Assembly (NCBI GenBank): GCA_030583885.1
Contig: CP129480.1
Span: 3,288,714 to 3,352,713 of the forward strand
Source of the DNA: Anaerolineales bacterium
GTDB taxonomy: Bacteria; Chloroflexota; Anaerolineae; Anaerolineales; Villigracilaceae
Length of the DNA: 64,000 bases
Direction of reading: 5' to 3'
The position numbers were made by a program, and so were the translations under genes. Positions 7,985-15,484 of the stretch are shown piece after piece. The notes beneath the pieces were generated by a model, which made no database searches, had not been told where the DNA came from, and was given only the letters and a program-made list of their open reading frames with translations. Numbering within the stretch: the first letter of the stretch is position 1; each line of letters opens with the position of its first letter.

Positions 7985-8908
7985 CTAGTTCATCAAATAC
8001 GAATCCGCGTAGATGACCTTGTTTAGCAGGATCTGCGTGGTCTTCCAAATCGCGGACTGTTCGGGGTCGGACAGGTCGAAATCCTCGATCTGTGGTTCTC
8101 CGCCTGCCGCGATTCGATCTGCAATCTTATTGTAGACACTGGCGAGCGGACTACTAGTGTCTTTCGTCTCTATCCAGTGGATGACCTTATTCTGTTCTTC
8201 ATCGAAAGGATTGGCGATCATCATCTGCAAGCCGACGCCCATCAGCATGGCCAGATAGACGCGGTTGACGAGCGGACGGTTCTCGTTCGGGACGGCGTTC
8301 GAGACGTTCGACAACCCGACCGAGATGTTGGGGGCGGGGTCCCAGGCATATTGCAAGGTCCGAACCGTTTCGATGAGATGCGGGCAGTATTGCTGGCAGC
8401 CGGAAACGGTCAGCACAAGCGGATCGATGATGAGATTCTCCATCGGCAGGTCGATCTCCAACATACGGGGAATCAGCGTCTCCACCGCGATGGTGACACG
8501 TGCATCCGCTTCGACGGGGATGCCTTCGCTCCGCATCGTAAGCGCGATGACCCTGGCGTTGTACTTCTTCGCCAGCAGAGGAATTTTCTCCAGGCGTTCA
8601 GGTTCGGCCGAGGTTGAGTTTAGGATCGGCTGTGCCTTGGTGATCTTCTGCAAGGCCGCCTCCATACCATCGACGTTGGTGGTGTCAATCGAAAGCGGTA
8701 CGTCCACGACAGTTTCGACCGTTTCCACGATCCACGGGAAGACCTCCGCCCAATCCTTCTTGCGCGGACCGAGGTTGATGTCGATCGCCTTCGCACCGGC
8801 CTCCACCTGCTTGACTGCCAGATCCATGAAAAACTCGCGGTCCCTGCCGGCCAGTGCCTCCTTGACCTTCTCGGAAATGATGTGAATGTTTTCGCCAATG
8901 ATATACAT
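7985..8908 (-). CDS. acsE: Methyltetrahydrofolate:corrinoid/iron-sulfur protein methyltransferase
   Basis: A 307-residue pterin-binding TIM-barrel protein (MeTr). It moves the methyl group from methyl-THF to the cob(I)amide of the corrinoid iron-sulfur protein AcsCD. Characteristic stretches are GENIHIIS at the start, KAIDINLGPRKKDW (folate-binding loop), PLSIDTTNVDGMEAAL, ILNSTSAEPER, IDPLVLTVSG and ISVGLSNVSNAVPNE, which keeps the Asn that interacts with the folate N5. The ATG at 8908 follows AAGGAGGTAG; an upstream start at 8935 has no such site. Length agrees with the roughly 262-310 residues of the family. It lies between the GNAT gene and the metVF fusion in the acs operon. Confidence 0.93.
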   Translation of the reverse strand: MYIIGENIHIISEKVKEALAGRDREFFMDLAVKQVEAGAKAIDINLGPRKKDWAEVFPWIVETVETVVDVPLSIDTTNVDGMEAALQKITKAQPILNSTSAEPERLEKIPLLAKKYNARVIALTMRSEGIPVEADARVTIAVETLIPRMLEIDLPMENLIIDPLVLTVSGCQQYCPHLIETVRTLQYAWDPAPNISVGLSNVSNAVPNENRPLVNRVYLAMLMGVGLQMMIANPFDEEQNKVIHWIETKDTSSPLASVYNKIADRIAAGGEPQIEDFDLSDPEQSAIWKTTQILLNKVIYADSYLMN

Positions 8909-8942
8909 ACCTACCTCCTTCTTGGTTGAGTGCAACTCGTTC

Positions 8943-9509
8943 TTAGAACTCGTCGGCGCGCGGTTTGAGACGCATTGTCATAAAAACGACATCCGCGCAA
9001 TCGCCATCGGGGAACATGAAATAATCTTCGAGGATGCACTGTGAGACAAAACCGAGCTGCTCGAAGGCGCGTACAACTTTTGTCTTGTCGGCAATGATCT
9101 CTGCGATCAGGGTCGAAAGTCCCTGTTTGCGGGCAAATTCCACCAGCACGCGGATCATTTTCATTCCAAGCCCGCGCTTGCGATACTCCTTTGAAAGGAA
9201 CAGGCGCACTTCCGCAATATGCCGCTTGGGACCCTTGAAGAAATGCAGAGAGCCGCTACCCACGGCATGCTCCTTGACGAGCGCCAGCAACGGCAGGGCC
9301 TCGTCATAGTTCAGGTTGTCACACCATTCCTGCAAGACCTGCGGGTCTTTGACATCGTGCCGAAAGTAGCGCATATCCTCCTTTCGAACCGGCAGAAAGA
9401 GTTCGTCCAAATGCGGGCGGTCCGTTTGAACCATGGGTCTCAGTAACACGTACACTCCATCCTTGAGTGTTACCATCTCTCGAAAGGTTTTGATCTGGTC
9501 TGGCAGCAT
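8943..9509 (-). CDS. GNAT-family N-acetyltransferase
   Basis: A 188-residue GNAT acyltransferase. The acetyl-CoA-binding motif A is seen as VRLFLSKEYRKRGLGMKMIR (Arg/Gln-x-x-Gly-x-Gly/Ala type), with upstream VGSGSLHFFKG and the downstream helix IIADKTKVVRAFEQLGF. The protein looks like those fused to or found with acyl-CoA synthetases, where they acetylate lysines of metabolic enzymes. Placed between acsV and acsE, it could modulate a pathway enzyme by acetylation in response to acetyl-CoA. That role is inference only. Start chosen at ATG 9509 with AAGGAG 9 bases upstream; a further in-frame codon at 9554 has no ribosome site. Confidence 0.8.
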   Translation of the reverse strand: MLPDQIKTFREMVTLKDGVYVLLRPMVQTDRPHLDELFLPVRKEDMRYFRHDVKDPQVLQEWCDNLNYDEALPLLALVKEHAVGSGSLHFFKGPKRHIAEVRLFLSKEYRKRGLGMKMIRVLVEFARKQGLSTLIAEIIADKTKVVRAFEQLGFVSQCILEDYFMFPDGDCADVVFMTMRLKPRADEF

Positions 9510-9550
9510 GGTTGTCTTCTCCTTGTCTACCACGGCTGAACCGCGGAACA

Positions 9551-11485
9551 TCAATTCTTTTGCAATGCAGCTTTCACAGACGGGAATCTATCCATGTCCG
9601 TATGCGGCAGAAATAATGCGGATGTGAACGCCTCATAAAAGGAATTATCCGCTGAAAGTTCAATATAGGTCATGCGTTTTGCGATCTCGGTAATCCGTTC
9701 GCGCCGGTGCCAATCGAGCAGCGCATAATACGCGCCTTTCACAGAGGTATTGCCAAGAAACTCAAAGCGTGACCAGTCCATATCGGGTAAAAGGCCGATC
9801 TGTACCGCTTTTTCAACATTGATGTATTTTCCAAACGAGCCGCCCACCAATACTTTGGAAACAGCCTCCAGCGAAATCCCGACCGTTTCGGCAAGCACAG
9901 AAAACCCCGCATAGATGGAGGCTTTGGCACGCAATAAATTATCAACATCAACCCTCGACAGGACGATATCCTCACCCGCTTCGGACTCTTTACTCCACGC
10001 GACAACATACTCGCCGCCGTGCGTTCCTTCGCGGACCCTTGAACTGTTTGCCATTAAATTAACGTTCCCAGCCTTATCCAGGATGCCGGTTAAGAACGCC
10101 TCGGAAAGCAGGGAGATCAATCCACTTCCGCAGATTCCCTTCGGCCTCCCCGCGCCAATGACGCGGTACGTCGGTTCGAGCGTTTCGCTGTTGATCCATA
10201 CCTCTTCGATGGCGCCTTGCGTCGCCCGCATACCGTTGACGACACCCGCCCCTTCAAACGCAGGTCCTGCTGAGCACGCACAGGTGACCAGCCAGTCTCG
10301 ATCACCCAAAACAATTTCGCCGTTTGTTCCGACATCGAGGAACAAGGTTGTGTCTTCGGCTGTATCCATACCGGAAGACAGCACGCCCGCGGTGATGTCC
10401 GCACCTACATAACTTGCCACACCCGGCAGGCAATCTACACTGGCATCGGGGTGTATGTTCAAACCAACCTCGCGAGCTGTCATCACAGGCGGGTGGTTTA
10501 CGACGGTAATGAATGGCGATACGCGGATGCTTCCCGCAGAGATGCCCAGTAACAGGTGCATCATTGTGCTGTTGCCCGCAATGGTCGCCTTGACAATACT
10601 CTCCGGCTTTGTCTTCACTCGCTTACATGCTGTTTCAAGCAGTGATTTCATGGATTCGAGCACGCGCTGACGGAGTTCCTGTCCACCGCCGCTCTTGTCG
10701 GCATAAATAATGCGTGAGATCACATCTTCCCCGCGCGCAATCTGACCGTTGTACTCTGCAACCTGTGCCCTGACCTGCCCGCTGACCAAATCAACAAGCC
10801 AGGCTGTTATGGTTGTTGTGCCGATATCAATGGCGGTCCCCCACAACGGCGAATACTCGTCCAGGTGGCCGGGCTGCAGGTCAATCAGCCTTACAGCCTG
10901 GTCAATTTCACCGCCCTGGATCACATTGAACACATCCAAAACAACGGTCACTTTCCAATTGCCTGCGCGAAGGACCCTGCCCAGATTTTGGAGCAGGTTC
11001 AGGGAACAGGATACCTGCATAAAGGTATATTGGAGGCGCAGGGCAGTTTGCAGGCGCGACCAATCATCCGTCTGGTCGTCCATGCTGGGCGGGGTCAATT
11101 CCAGGTGAATGCGGCGAATGGTTTGGACTTGTAGATAATCGTATCCTTCTGGAACTGTGACTTCCGCAACGACGCGGTCGGTGGTGAGACGCCGCTCGAT
11201 CTTCTCCTGCGGCGGGACATGAATTACAACATCACCTTCAACAACGGATTGACAGGCAAGTGCATAGCCCCGGGCAATATCTGCATCTGAAAGTCGAAGG
11301 GTGCTCCTGCGACGGACACCACCCTGCGTCACCTGCACCGCACAACGCCCACAGCGTCCCTGCCCGCCGCACGGCTGACCGATGTCAATGCCGGCAATAT
11401 GCGCGGCCTCTGCCAACAATGTATTTGTCGGAACTTTGACTGTGGCGTTGATATTTTCGCCGGTAAAGGTGATGACGTGTTTCAT
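9551..11485 (-). CDS. acsV: Reductive activator of the corrinoid iron-sulfur protein (RACo)
   Basis: A 644-residue activator that uses ATP to return oxidised Co(II) corrinoid to Co(I). The N-terminal plant-type [2Fe-2S] ferredoxin domain has CGGQGRCGRC at residues 39-48 and a fourth Cys in YALACQ. A linker domain leads to the ASKHA-type ATPase part: DIGTTTITAWLVDL, IAGNSTMMHLLLGI, LFLDVGTNGEIVLGD, GICGSGLISLL and VLVGGSFGKYIN. Domain order and length match characterised RACo proteins. The gene is directly downstream of acsC, the subunit that binds the corrinoid, with a 14-bp inverted repeat between them. Confidence 0.93.
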   Translation of the reverse strand: MKHVITFTGENINATVKVPTNTLLAEAAHIAGIDIGQPCGGQGRCGRCAVQVTQGGVRRRSTLRLSDADIARGYALACQSVVEGDVVIHVPPQEKIERRLTTDRVVAEVTVPEGYDYLQVQTIRRIHLELTPPSMDDQTDDWSRLQTALRLQYTFMQVSCSLNLLQNLGRVLRAGNWKVTVVLDVFNVIQGGEIDQAVRLIDLQPGHLDEYSPLWGTAIDIGTTTITAWLVDLVSGQVRAQVAEYNGQIARGEDVISRIIYADKSGGGQELRQRVLESMKSLLETACKRVKTKPESIVKATIAGNSTMMHLLLGISAGSIRVSPFITVVNHPPVMTAREVGLNIHPDASVDCLPGVASYVGADITAGVLSSGMDTAEDTTLFLDVGTNGEIVLGDRDWLVTCACSAGPAFEGAGVVNGMRATQGAIEEVWINSETLEPTYRVIGAGRPKGICGSGLISLLSEAFLTGILDKAGNVNLMANSSRVREGTHGGEYVVAWSKESEAGEDIVLSRVDVDNLLRAKASIYAGFSVLAETVGISLEAVSKVLVGGSFGKYINVEKAVQIGLLPDMDWSRFEFLGNTSVKGAYYALLDWHRRERITEIAKRMTYIELSADNSFYEAFTSALFLPHTDMDRFPSVKAALQKN

Positions 11486-11499
11486 GCTTGTGTGGAAAG

Positions 11500-11540
11500 G
11501 TTTGAAAGGCTGGGGTGTTCAACCTGCCAGCCTTTCAAAC
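11500..11540. repeat. Perfect 14-bp intercistronic inverted repeat between acsC and acsV
   Basis: Arms 11500-11513 and 11527-11540 (GTTTGAAAGGCTGG and its exact complement) flank a 13-base loop. The structure abuts the acsC stop codon and lies before the acsV start. No T-tract follows, so it fits an mRNA-stability or processing hairpin better than a terminator. Confidence 0.7.
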
Positions 11541-12860
11541 TTAATTGAGTGCCTGCTTCATAAACGCGGGCAGATCCACCGCCTCGCGCGGACCGACGCG
11601 GACCTCCCAATCCGGAAGTTCCTCCTCCACTTCGCCGGAAAGCACCGCGACATGGCCAGGCAAAACGAGTCGTTTTTTGCTGACCTTGCTTGCCACGTCG
11701 AAGCCCTTGATGGCTTTGGCGATTCGCTCCGCATCGAACTTGCCCGCCGCCCAGGCGGTCAACACGGACATGCCTTCCGCGTCGGTGACGACCAGCCAGG
11801 CAGGCAGACCCGAACCTTCCACCTCATTCGCAACCGCAAAGTACGTGATGCTGAAGTTGGTGGTAACGAGTACCGGGCTTTCGGGTTTCGGCGAGTTGAT
11901 CTCGTACACGCCAGGCTGGACCTGGATTGGTTTCTGCGGGTCGGTGTAGATGTTCTCGCGCAGGACCAGCAAGGGATAGATCATCTCAGGCGCGAAGGTG
12001 TCGATAACGACAAAGCCCGCATACTTCGCGATGGCTTGCGCGGCATAGACGGCTTCCTTGTCTGTGCCGTTTTGCGCGGCGAAGAAAATGGTGGGATACC
12101 CCAGTGGGCGGAAGTTCTTGAGCGCCAAGCGCCGGGCTTGGGTGGAAAGTTTCAGCCATTCGCCGAGATTCTTCCCGCCGAGGTCGAGCACCATGTCCTC
12201 CACGCCCTGTGCCTGGACTTTTTGAGTCAAGTCGGAAAGGGCCTCGAGTGTTTCCGCTTTGACGACGAGTGAGGCTTTGTGTTTCTTTGCAACATCTGCC
12301 AGGGCTTCGCAGTTGGATGAATCTGCGGCGTAGATCAATGTCCCTTCGCCAGCGAGCAGGCTGAGGCTTGAGTCCAGAAGCGATGCGTCACCTCCAACCA
12401 GGATGAGCGGACGTTTTGTCACTTCCCGAACAGCCTTGACAGCCGCAGGTAAATCCCCATCCGCTTCGATGGCATAGCCGTCGATCGTTAAATCCATGCC
12501 AACGTAATTGACTTTATAGGTATCGGCGGTCGCAACTTTTTTAGCGATGCCGGGGTCGCTGGCTTTAACGCGCAGAAAAAGGCCGGGCTTGTTGAAAAAC
12601 GTCTTTTCGTGACGGAACAGCACGACTTCGTTGCCGGCCCTGACCTCGGTGCCGTTTGACTTCAGCGTGATGAGGCGGATGGGCGGCGCGGCGGATTCAG
12701 CCAGTTGTTTTTTCGATTCTTCGCTGACGTAGGGACATGTGCCGAGTTCAACCTGCTTTGCCGCGAGTTTCATCGCGAACGCAAGACAGGTGGGAAAGCC
12801 GCATTCCTTGCAGTTGGTCTGCGGGAGCATTTTGTAGATTTGAATTCCTGAGAGCGCCAT
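11541..12860 (-). CDS. acsC: Corrinoid iron-sulfur protein, large subunit
   Basis: A 439-residue large subunit (AcsC/CdhE) of the corrinoid iron-sulfur protein that carries the methyl group from AcsE to acetyl-CoA synthase. The N-terminal domain has four Cys (17, 20, 25, 42: TNCKECGFPTC then GTCPYV) for the [4Fe-4S] cluster that reduces cobalt. The middle is a TIM barrel that pairs with AcsD. The C-terminal Rossmann-like domain (VLVTTNFSITYFAVANEVE, WLVVTDAEGMSVLTAWAAGK) holds the cobamide in the base-off form. acsD ends 9 bases upstream, with GGAGGTCACC before the ATG, so the two subunits are made together. Confidence 0.95.
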   Translation of the reverse strand: MALSGIQIYKMLPQTNCKECGFPTCLAFAMKLAAKQVELGTCPYVSEESKKQLAESAAPPIRLITLKSNGTEVRAGNEVVLFRHEKTFFNKPGLFLRVKASDPGIAKKVATADTYKVNYVGMDLTIDGYAIEADGDLPAAVKAVREVTKRPLILVGGDASLLDSSLSLLAGEGTLIYAADSSNCEALADVAKKHKASLVVKAETLEALSDLTQKVQAQGVEDMVLDLGGKNLGEWLKLSTQARRLALKNFRPLGYPTIFFAAQNGTDKEAVYAAQAIAKYAGFVVIDTFAPEMIYPLLVLRENIYTDPQKPIQVQPGVYEINSPKPESPVLVTTNFSITYFAVANEVEGSGLPAWLVVTDAEGMSVLTAWAAGKFDAERIAKAIKGFDVASKVSKKRLVLPGHVAVLSGEVEEELPDWEVRVGPREAVDLPAFMKQALN

Positions 12861-12869
12861 GGTGACCTC

Positions 12870-13817
12870 CTATGCCGCAACCATTAATTCTTCGATGGCT
12901 TCTTTGACACGCTTCACCGATTCAGGGTGGCGAAGCACAACGATATCCGCGCCCGACTCAACCAATGACATGGCGGTCAGCGTTTCCCAATGGATCGCGC
13001 GGGCCTTCCAATCGCCCCACGCTTCGGGCACACCTTCACCGACCTTTGCCTCCTTCGTCTTCCACGCTTCGAAGCCTGGCGTGACGAGCATCGGGAACTG
13101 CGTCATCGCATCGCCTTGTAGTGCGGCGAGTCGCAGGCGCTCCATCACCGAGTAGCCATACTCAATTCCATAACCGAGTGCGCCTGTGGTCGGGTCCATG
13201 ATGATGCGATCCTTCGGCATGCCCATATCGCTGATGAGAATATTCAACTGCTTTGACAGATTTACATCCATCGGCGCGCGCGCCTGCACAAGATGTCCGT
13301 TCGCCATGGCAGTCGCGACGATCGTGCGATAGTTCTTGTCTTCGCAAATGCCGAGTACAAGCCGCTCGCCCTTCGTCGCCTCGGAGACAGGCACGAGCAG
13401 TTCGTTGTCTTTTTCTGCCTGTCCTGGACCCCAGACGATAAGCGGGAGTCCCGTCGCGCCCAGGACGGATTTGACGGCTTTCACCGCGTCATCGGGACCA
13501 TCTTCGACGGTCAATGCCAGGACGATGAGGTCTGCTCCTGTCTCTTCAGCCTTTTTCGCCCATTGAGCGGGATCCGCCAGCGCTTCGCCCCAGAACTCCG
13601 CCAGCAGCGGCGACCAGTCTTCGGGTTTGCGCGATTTGATCTCGATGGCAATGACAGGCTTGTTCGGTGTCGGTGCTTCGAATTGCAGATACGGCATCGT
13701 CGTCCCGCCGCCGACCGTAACGGCTTTCGCGCGCGTGCCGCCGTCCGCGCTGGTTGCGCCGATGGTGATCGCCCTGATGTTTCCAGGCCATTTATCTTTT
13801 GGGATTTCGATTGGCAT
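12870..13817 (-). CDS. acsD: Corrinoid iron-sulfur protein, small subunit
   Basis: A 315-residue TIM-barrel small subunit (AcsD/CdhD). Recognisable parts are TIGATSADGGTRAKAVTVGG, KPVIAIEIKS, ADLIVLALT, LVLGICEDKNYRTIVATAMA and IIMDPTTGALGYGIEYGYSV. It forms a heterodimer with AcsC and helps sandwich the cobamide. AGGAGTAACC precedes the ATG, and acsC begins 9 bases after the stop. Confidence 0.94.
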   Translation of the reverse strand: MPIEIPKDKWPGNIRAITIGATSADGGTRAKAVTVGGGTTMPYLQFEAPTPNKPVIAIEIKSRKPEDWSPLLAEFWGEALADPAQWAKKAEETGADLIVLALTVEDGPDDAVKAVKSVLGATGLPLIVWGPGQAEKDNELLVPVSEATKGERLVLGICEDKNYRTIVATAMANGHLVQARAPMDVNLSKQLNILISDMGMPKDRIIMDPTTGALGYGIEYGYSVMERLRLAALQGDAMTQFPMLVTPGFEAWKTKEAKVGEGVPEAWGDWKARAIHWETLTAMSLVESGADIVVLRHPESVKRVKEAIEELMVAA

Positions 13818-13851
13818 GGTTACTCCTTTTCTCTTCCGATTTTGAGATGGT

Positions 13852-14232
13852 TCAATTCACTTTCAAGCGCAGATATTCTTCGATCTTAAATCTCTTGAAT
13901 GCCTTTTGATGGAAATTCGAAAAAGCGGGCAGAGCGGAGTCTGCGTCCACCACTACGGGGCAGCCAGCGGAATAGATTTTGCTTTTGATTTTCACGCTGC
14001 ATTTGCCTGCGGCTTGGATGTTCAAGTACCAGTCTGTATCTGCTCCGTAGGGAAGGGGAATAAAAATAAAATCATTCTTCGCCTCGGCTACTACAGGCGT
14101 GGAATATTCCCTGCCCGATTTTCTGCCAGTGTGCCGAACCAGTGCGTAAACGAATTTTCCCGCAAACAACCGGACGATGCGGTTGTAAACCGCGCGATTG
14201 AACTTGCGGACAGCTTCGTGTTTCCTTGTCAT
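13852..14232 (-). CDS. DUF385-type nitroreductase/deazaflavin-dependent oxidoreductase family protein
   Basis: A 126-residue split-barrel protein. RLFAGKFVYALVRHTGRKSGREYSTPVVAE contains the family's TxGRKSGxxxxTPV core, and DTDWYLNIQAAGKCSV is the second conserved stretch, as in F420-dependent Ddn-like proteins. Close relatives use coenzyme F420 or FMN, or bind quinones. Whether this organism makes F420 cannot be seen here. Its ATG follows the stop codon of the CBS gene with no gap, so the two are translationally coupled. Its place in the acs operon suggests a low-potential redox role, but this is inference. Confidence 0.7.
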   Translation of the reverse strand: MTRKHEAVRKFNRAVYNRIVRLFAGKFVYALVRHTGRKSGREYSTPVVAEAKNDFIFIPLPYGADTDWYLNIQAAGKCSVKIKSKIYSAGCPVVVDADSALPAFSNFHQKAFKRFKIEEYLRLKVN

Positions 14233-14730
14233 CTACAAGCCTGCTTTTCGTCGGGCTTCATCCCGCTTTTCAATGAAAATCTCGATCGGCGATTTTCTTG
14301 CCGCCGCAATCCCCAAATCCTTCAATTCCGATTCATCCCTCGCGGCCATGTGACGCAAAATATGCTGATAAGAAATATAAGCCGCTGGATAAATAATTCC
14401 CGCTGCGTTGTGCAACATGTACGCGACACGGATGTCCCTGTCTTTCATCATCTGTGCCGCCACAGGCAGAGAAATATCTGGTGGCAGTTCGGGGACACCT
14501 TCGCTCATGATGTCCTCGGCGGTCAGGGTTTCGTAGCCTTCCCGTGCATACGCCCAGACCAGTTCATCGCTTCCAACCACGCCGACGCCGTGACCCTCCG
14601 CATCCAGCACGCACATCGCCTCCACATTCTTCTCCAGCAGGAAGCGCGCGATGTCCATGATGGGAGAGTCCCACTTGCAGGTCGGCACGCCGACGGTCAT
14701 CAGGTCACGGACGAGTTTTTGCTCACTCAT
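14233..14730 (-). CDS. CBS-domain pair protein
   Basis: A 165-residue protein that is essentially one Bateman module. CBS1 runs from LVRDLMTVGVPTCKWDSPIMDIARFLLEK to GVVGSDELVW. CBS2 starts at TAEDIMSEGVPELPPDISLPVAAQMM and ends DRDIRVAYMLHNAAGIIYP. Such pairs bind adenine nucleotides and act as energy-state sensors, or regulate a partner enzyme. A Lys/Arg-rich tail follows. Genes on both sides belong to the acetyl-CoA pathway, so it may tune CO dehydrogenase/acetyl-CoA synthase activity to ATP/AMP; the partner is not known. Confidence 0.82.
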   Translation of the reverse strand: MSEQKLVRDLMTVGVPTCKWDSPIMDIARFLLEKNVEAMCVLDAEGHGVGVVGSDELVWAYAREGYETLTAEDIMSEGVPELPPDISLPVAAQMMKDRDIRVAYMLHNAAGIIYPAAYISYQHILRHMAARDESELKDLGIAAARKSPIEIFIEKRDEARRKAGL

Positions 14731-14740
14731 GGTTGAAAAT

Positions 14741-14774
14741 ACAATGGGACATCCCCACTGGAATGTCCCATTGT
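14741..14774. repeat. Perfect 12-bp inverted repeat between the bacterioferritin and CBS genes
   Basis: Arms 14741-14752 and 14763-14774 (ACAATGGGACAT and its complement) with a 10-base loop fill most of the 56-base gap. It has the same form and position as the other intercistronic hairpins of this operon and no U-tract. Confidence 0.65.
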
Positions 14775-14786
14775 TTAACGTTCTAT

Positions 14787-15263
14787 TTACTCGCCCTCAC
14801 CCGCCTGATTGCTCAGGTAGTTCTCCAGCCCCATCTGCTCCATCTGGGTACGCTGTTTCTTTGCCCAGTCGTGATGCCCCTCCTCCATCTTGAGGATGGT
14901 CAGAAGCAGGTCGCCCGTGGATTGATCGTCCACTTCGCCAGCCAGCGCGACCGTTGCGTTGTAGGCTTTGATCGCATCCAGTTCAGCGTTCTCGTCGTTG
15001 GTGAGCATTTCCAGCACATTCTTGCCGATCTTCATTTCATTTAGCTTGGAGACCATGGGCGTCCCCTCCAAAAACAGGATGCGCTGGATCAACCACTCGG
15101 CATGATGCATTTCGTCAATTGCCTGTTTCTCGATCTTTTTGTGAAGTTTTTCGTATCCCCAGTTATCACACATTTCGGAATGCACCATTAACTGGCTGAT
15201 GGCGGTCAATTCGTCCGCCAGAAGGTCGTTGAGGTTTTTTAGAAGTTTTTCGTCGCCTTTCAT
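14787..15263 (-). CDS. bfr: Bacterioferritin-like ferritin
   Basis: A 158-residue four-helix ferritin. The di-iron site ligands are visible in LADELTAISQLMVHSEMC (Glu), AIDEMHHAEWLIQRILFLEG (ExxH), NAELDAIKAYN (Glu) and KMEEGHHDWAKK (ExxH). The Met that binds haem in true bacterioferritin is expected near residue 52, and a Met is present close by in DEMHHAEW, but haem binding is uncertain. It stores iron as ferric mineral and consumes H2O2 or O2. In an operon of iron-sulfur enzymes that O2 destroys, it could supply iron and give protection. GGAGCAAAT precedes the ATG. Confidence 0.88.
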   Translation of the reverse strand: MKGDEKLLKNLNDLLADELTAISQLMVHSEMCDNWGYEKLHKKIEKQAIDEMHHAEWLIQRILFLEGTPMVSKLNEMKIGKNVLEMLTNDENAELDAIKAYNATVALAGEVDDQSTGDLLLTILKMEEGHHDWAKKQRTQMEQMGLENYLSNQAGEGE

Positions 15264-15280
15264 ATTTGCTCCTTTTTGAC

Positions 15281-15457
15281 TTAAGATTTTGTCTGACTAT
15301 TCATGTACAACAGCACTATGCCTGTAACTGGAGCAAAGAACCATCCCAAGAAGAACCACAGCCAGGCATTGCGGCCTGTGTTTTGCGCCCAATAGGCACA
15401 AAAAATCCCGAAAAGGTAAAAGACCATCCCGAGGGAAGCAAAACTATTTGTATCCAT
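15281..15457 (-). CDS. 58-residue two-helix membrane protein in the acs operon
   Basis: A small gene with start ATG 15457 preceded by AAAGGAGATACC and stop TAA 15281-15283. The product has two hydrophobic segments (SLGMVFYLFGIFCAYWAQ and WLWFFLGWFFAPVTGIVLLY) joined by a short polar turn (NTGRNA), and a polar tail. It sits 27 bases after acsB and 17 bases before the bacterioferritin gene, so it belongs to the operon. I do not recognise a characterised family. It may anchor or regulate an operon product at the membrane. Confidence 0.7.
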   Translation of the reverse strand: MDTNSFASLGMVFYLFGIFCAYWAQNTGRNAWLWFFLGWFFAPVTGIVLLYMNSQTKS

Positions 15458-15484
15458 TGGTATCTCCTTTTATTTGTTTTTTGC

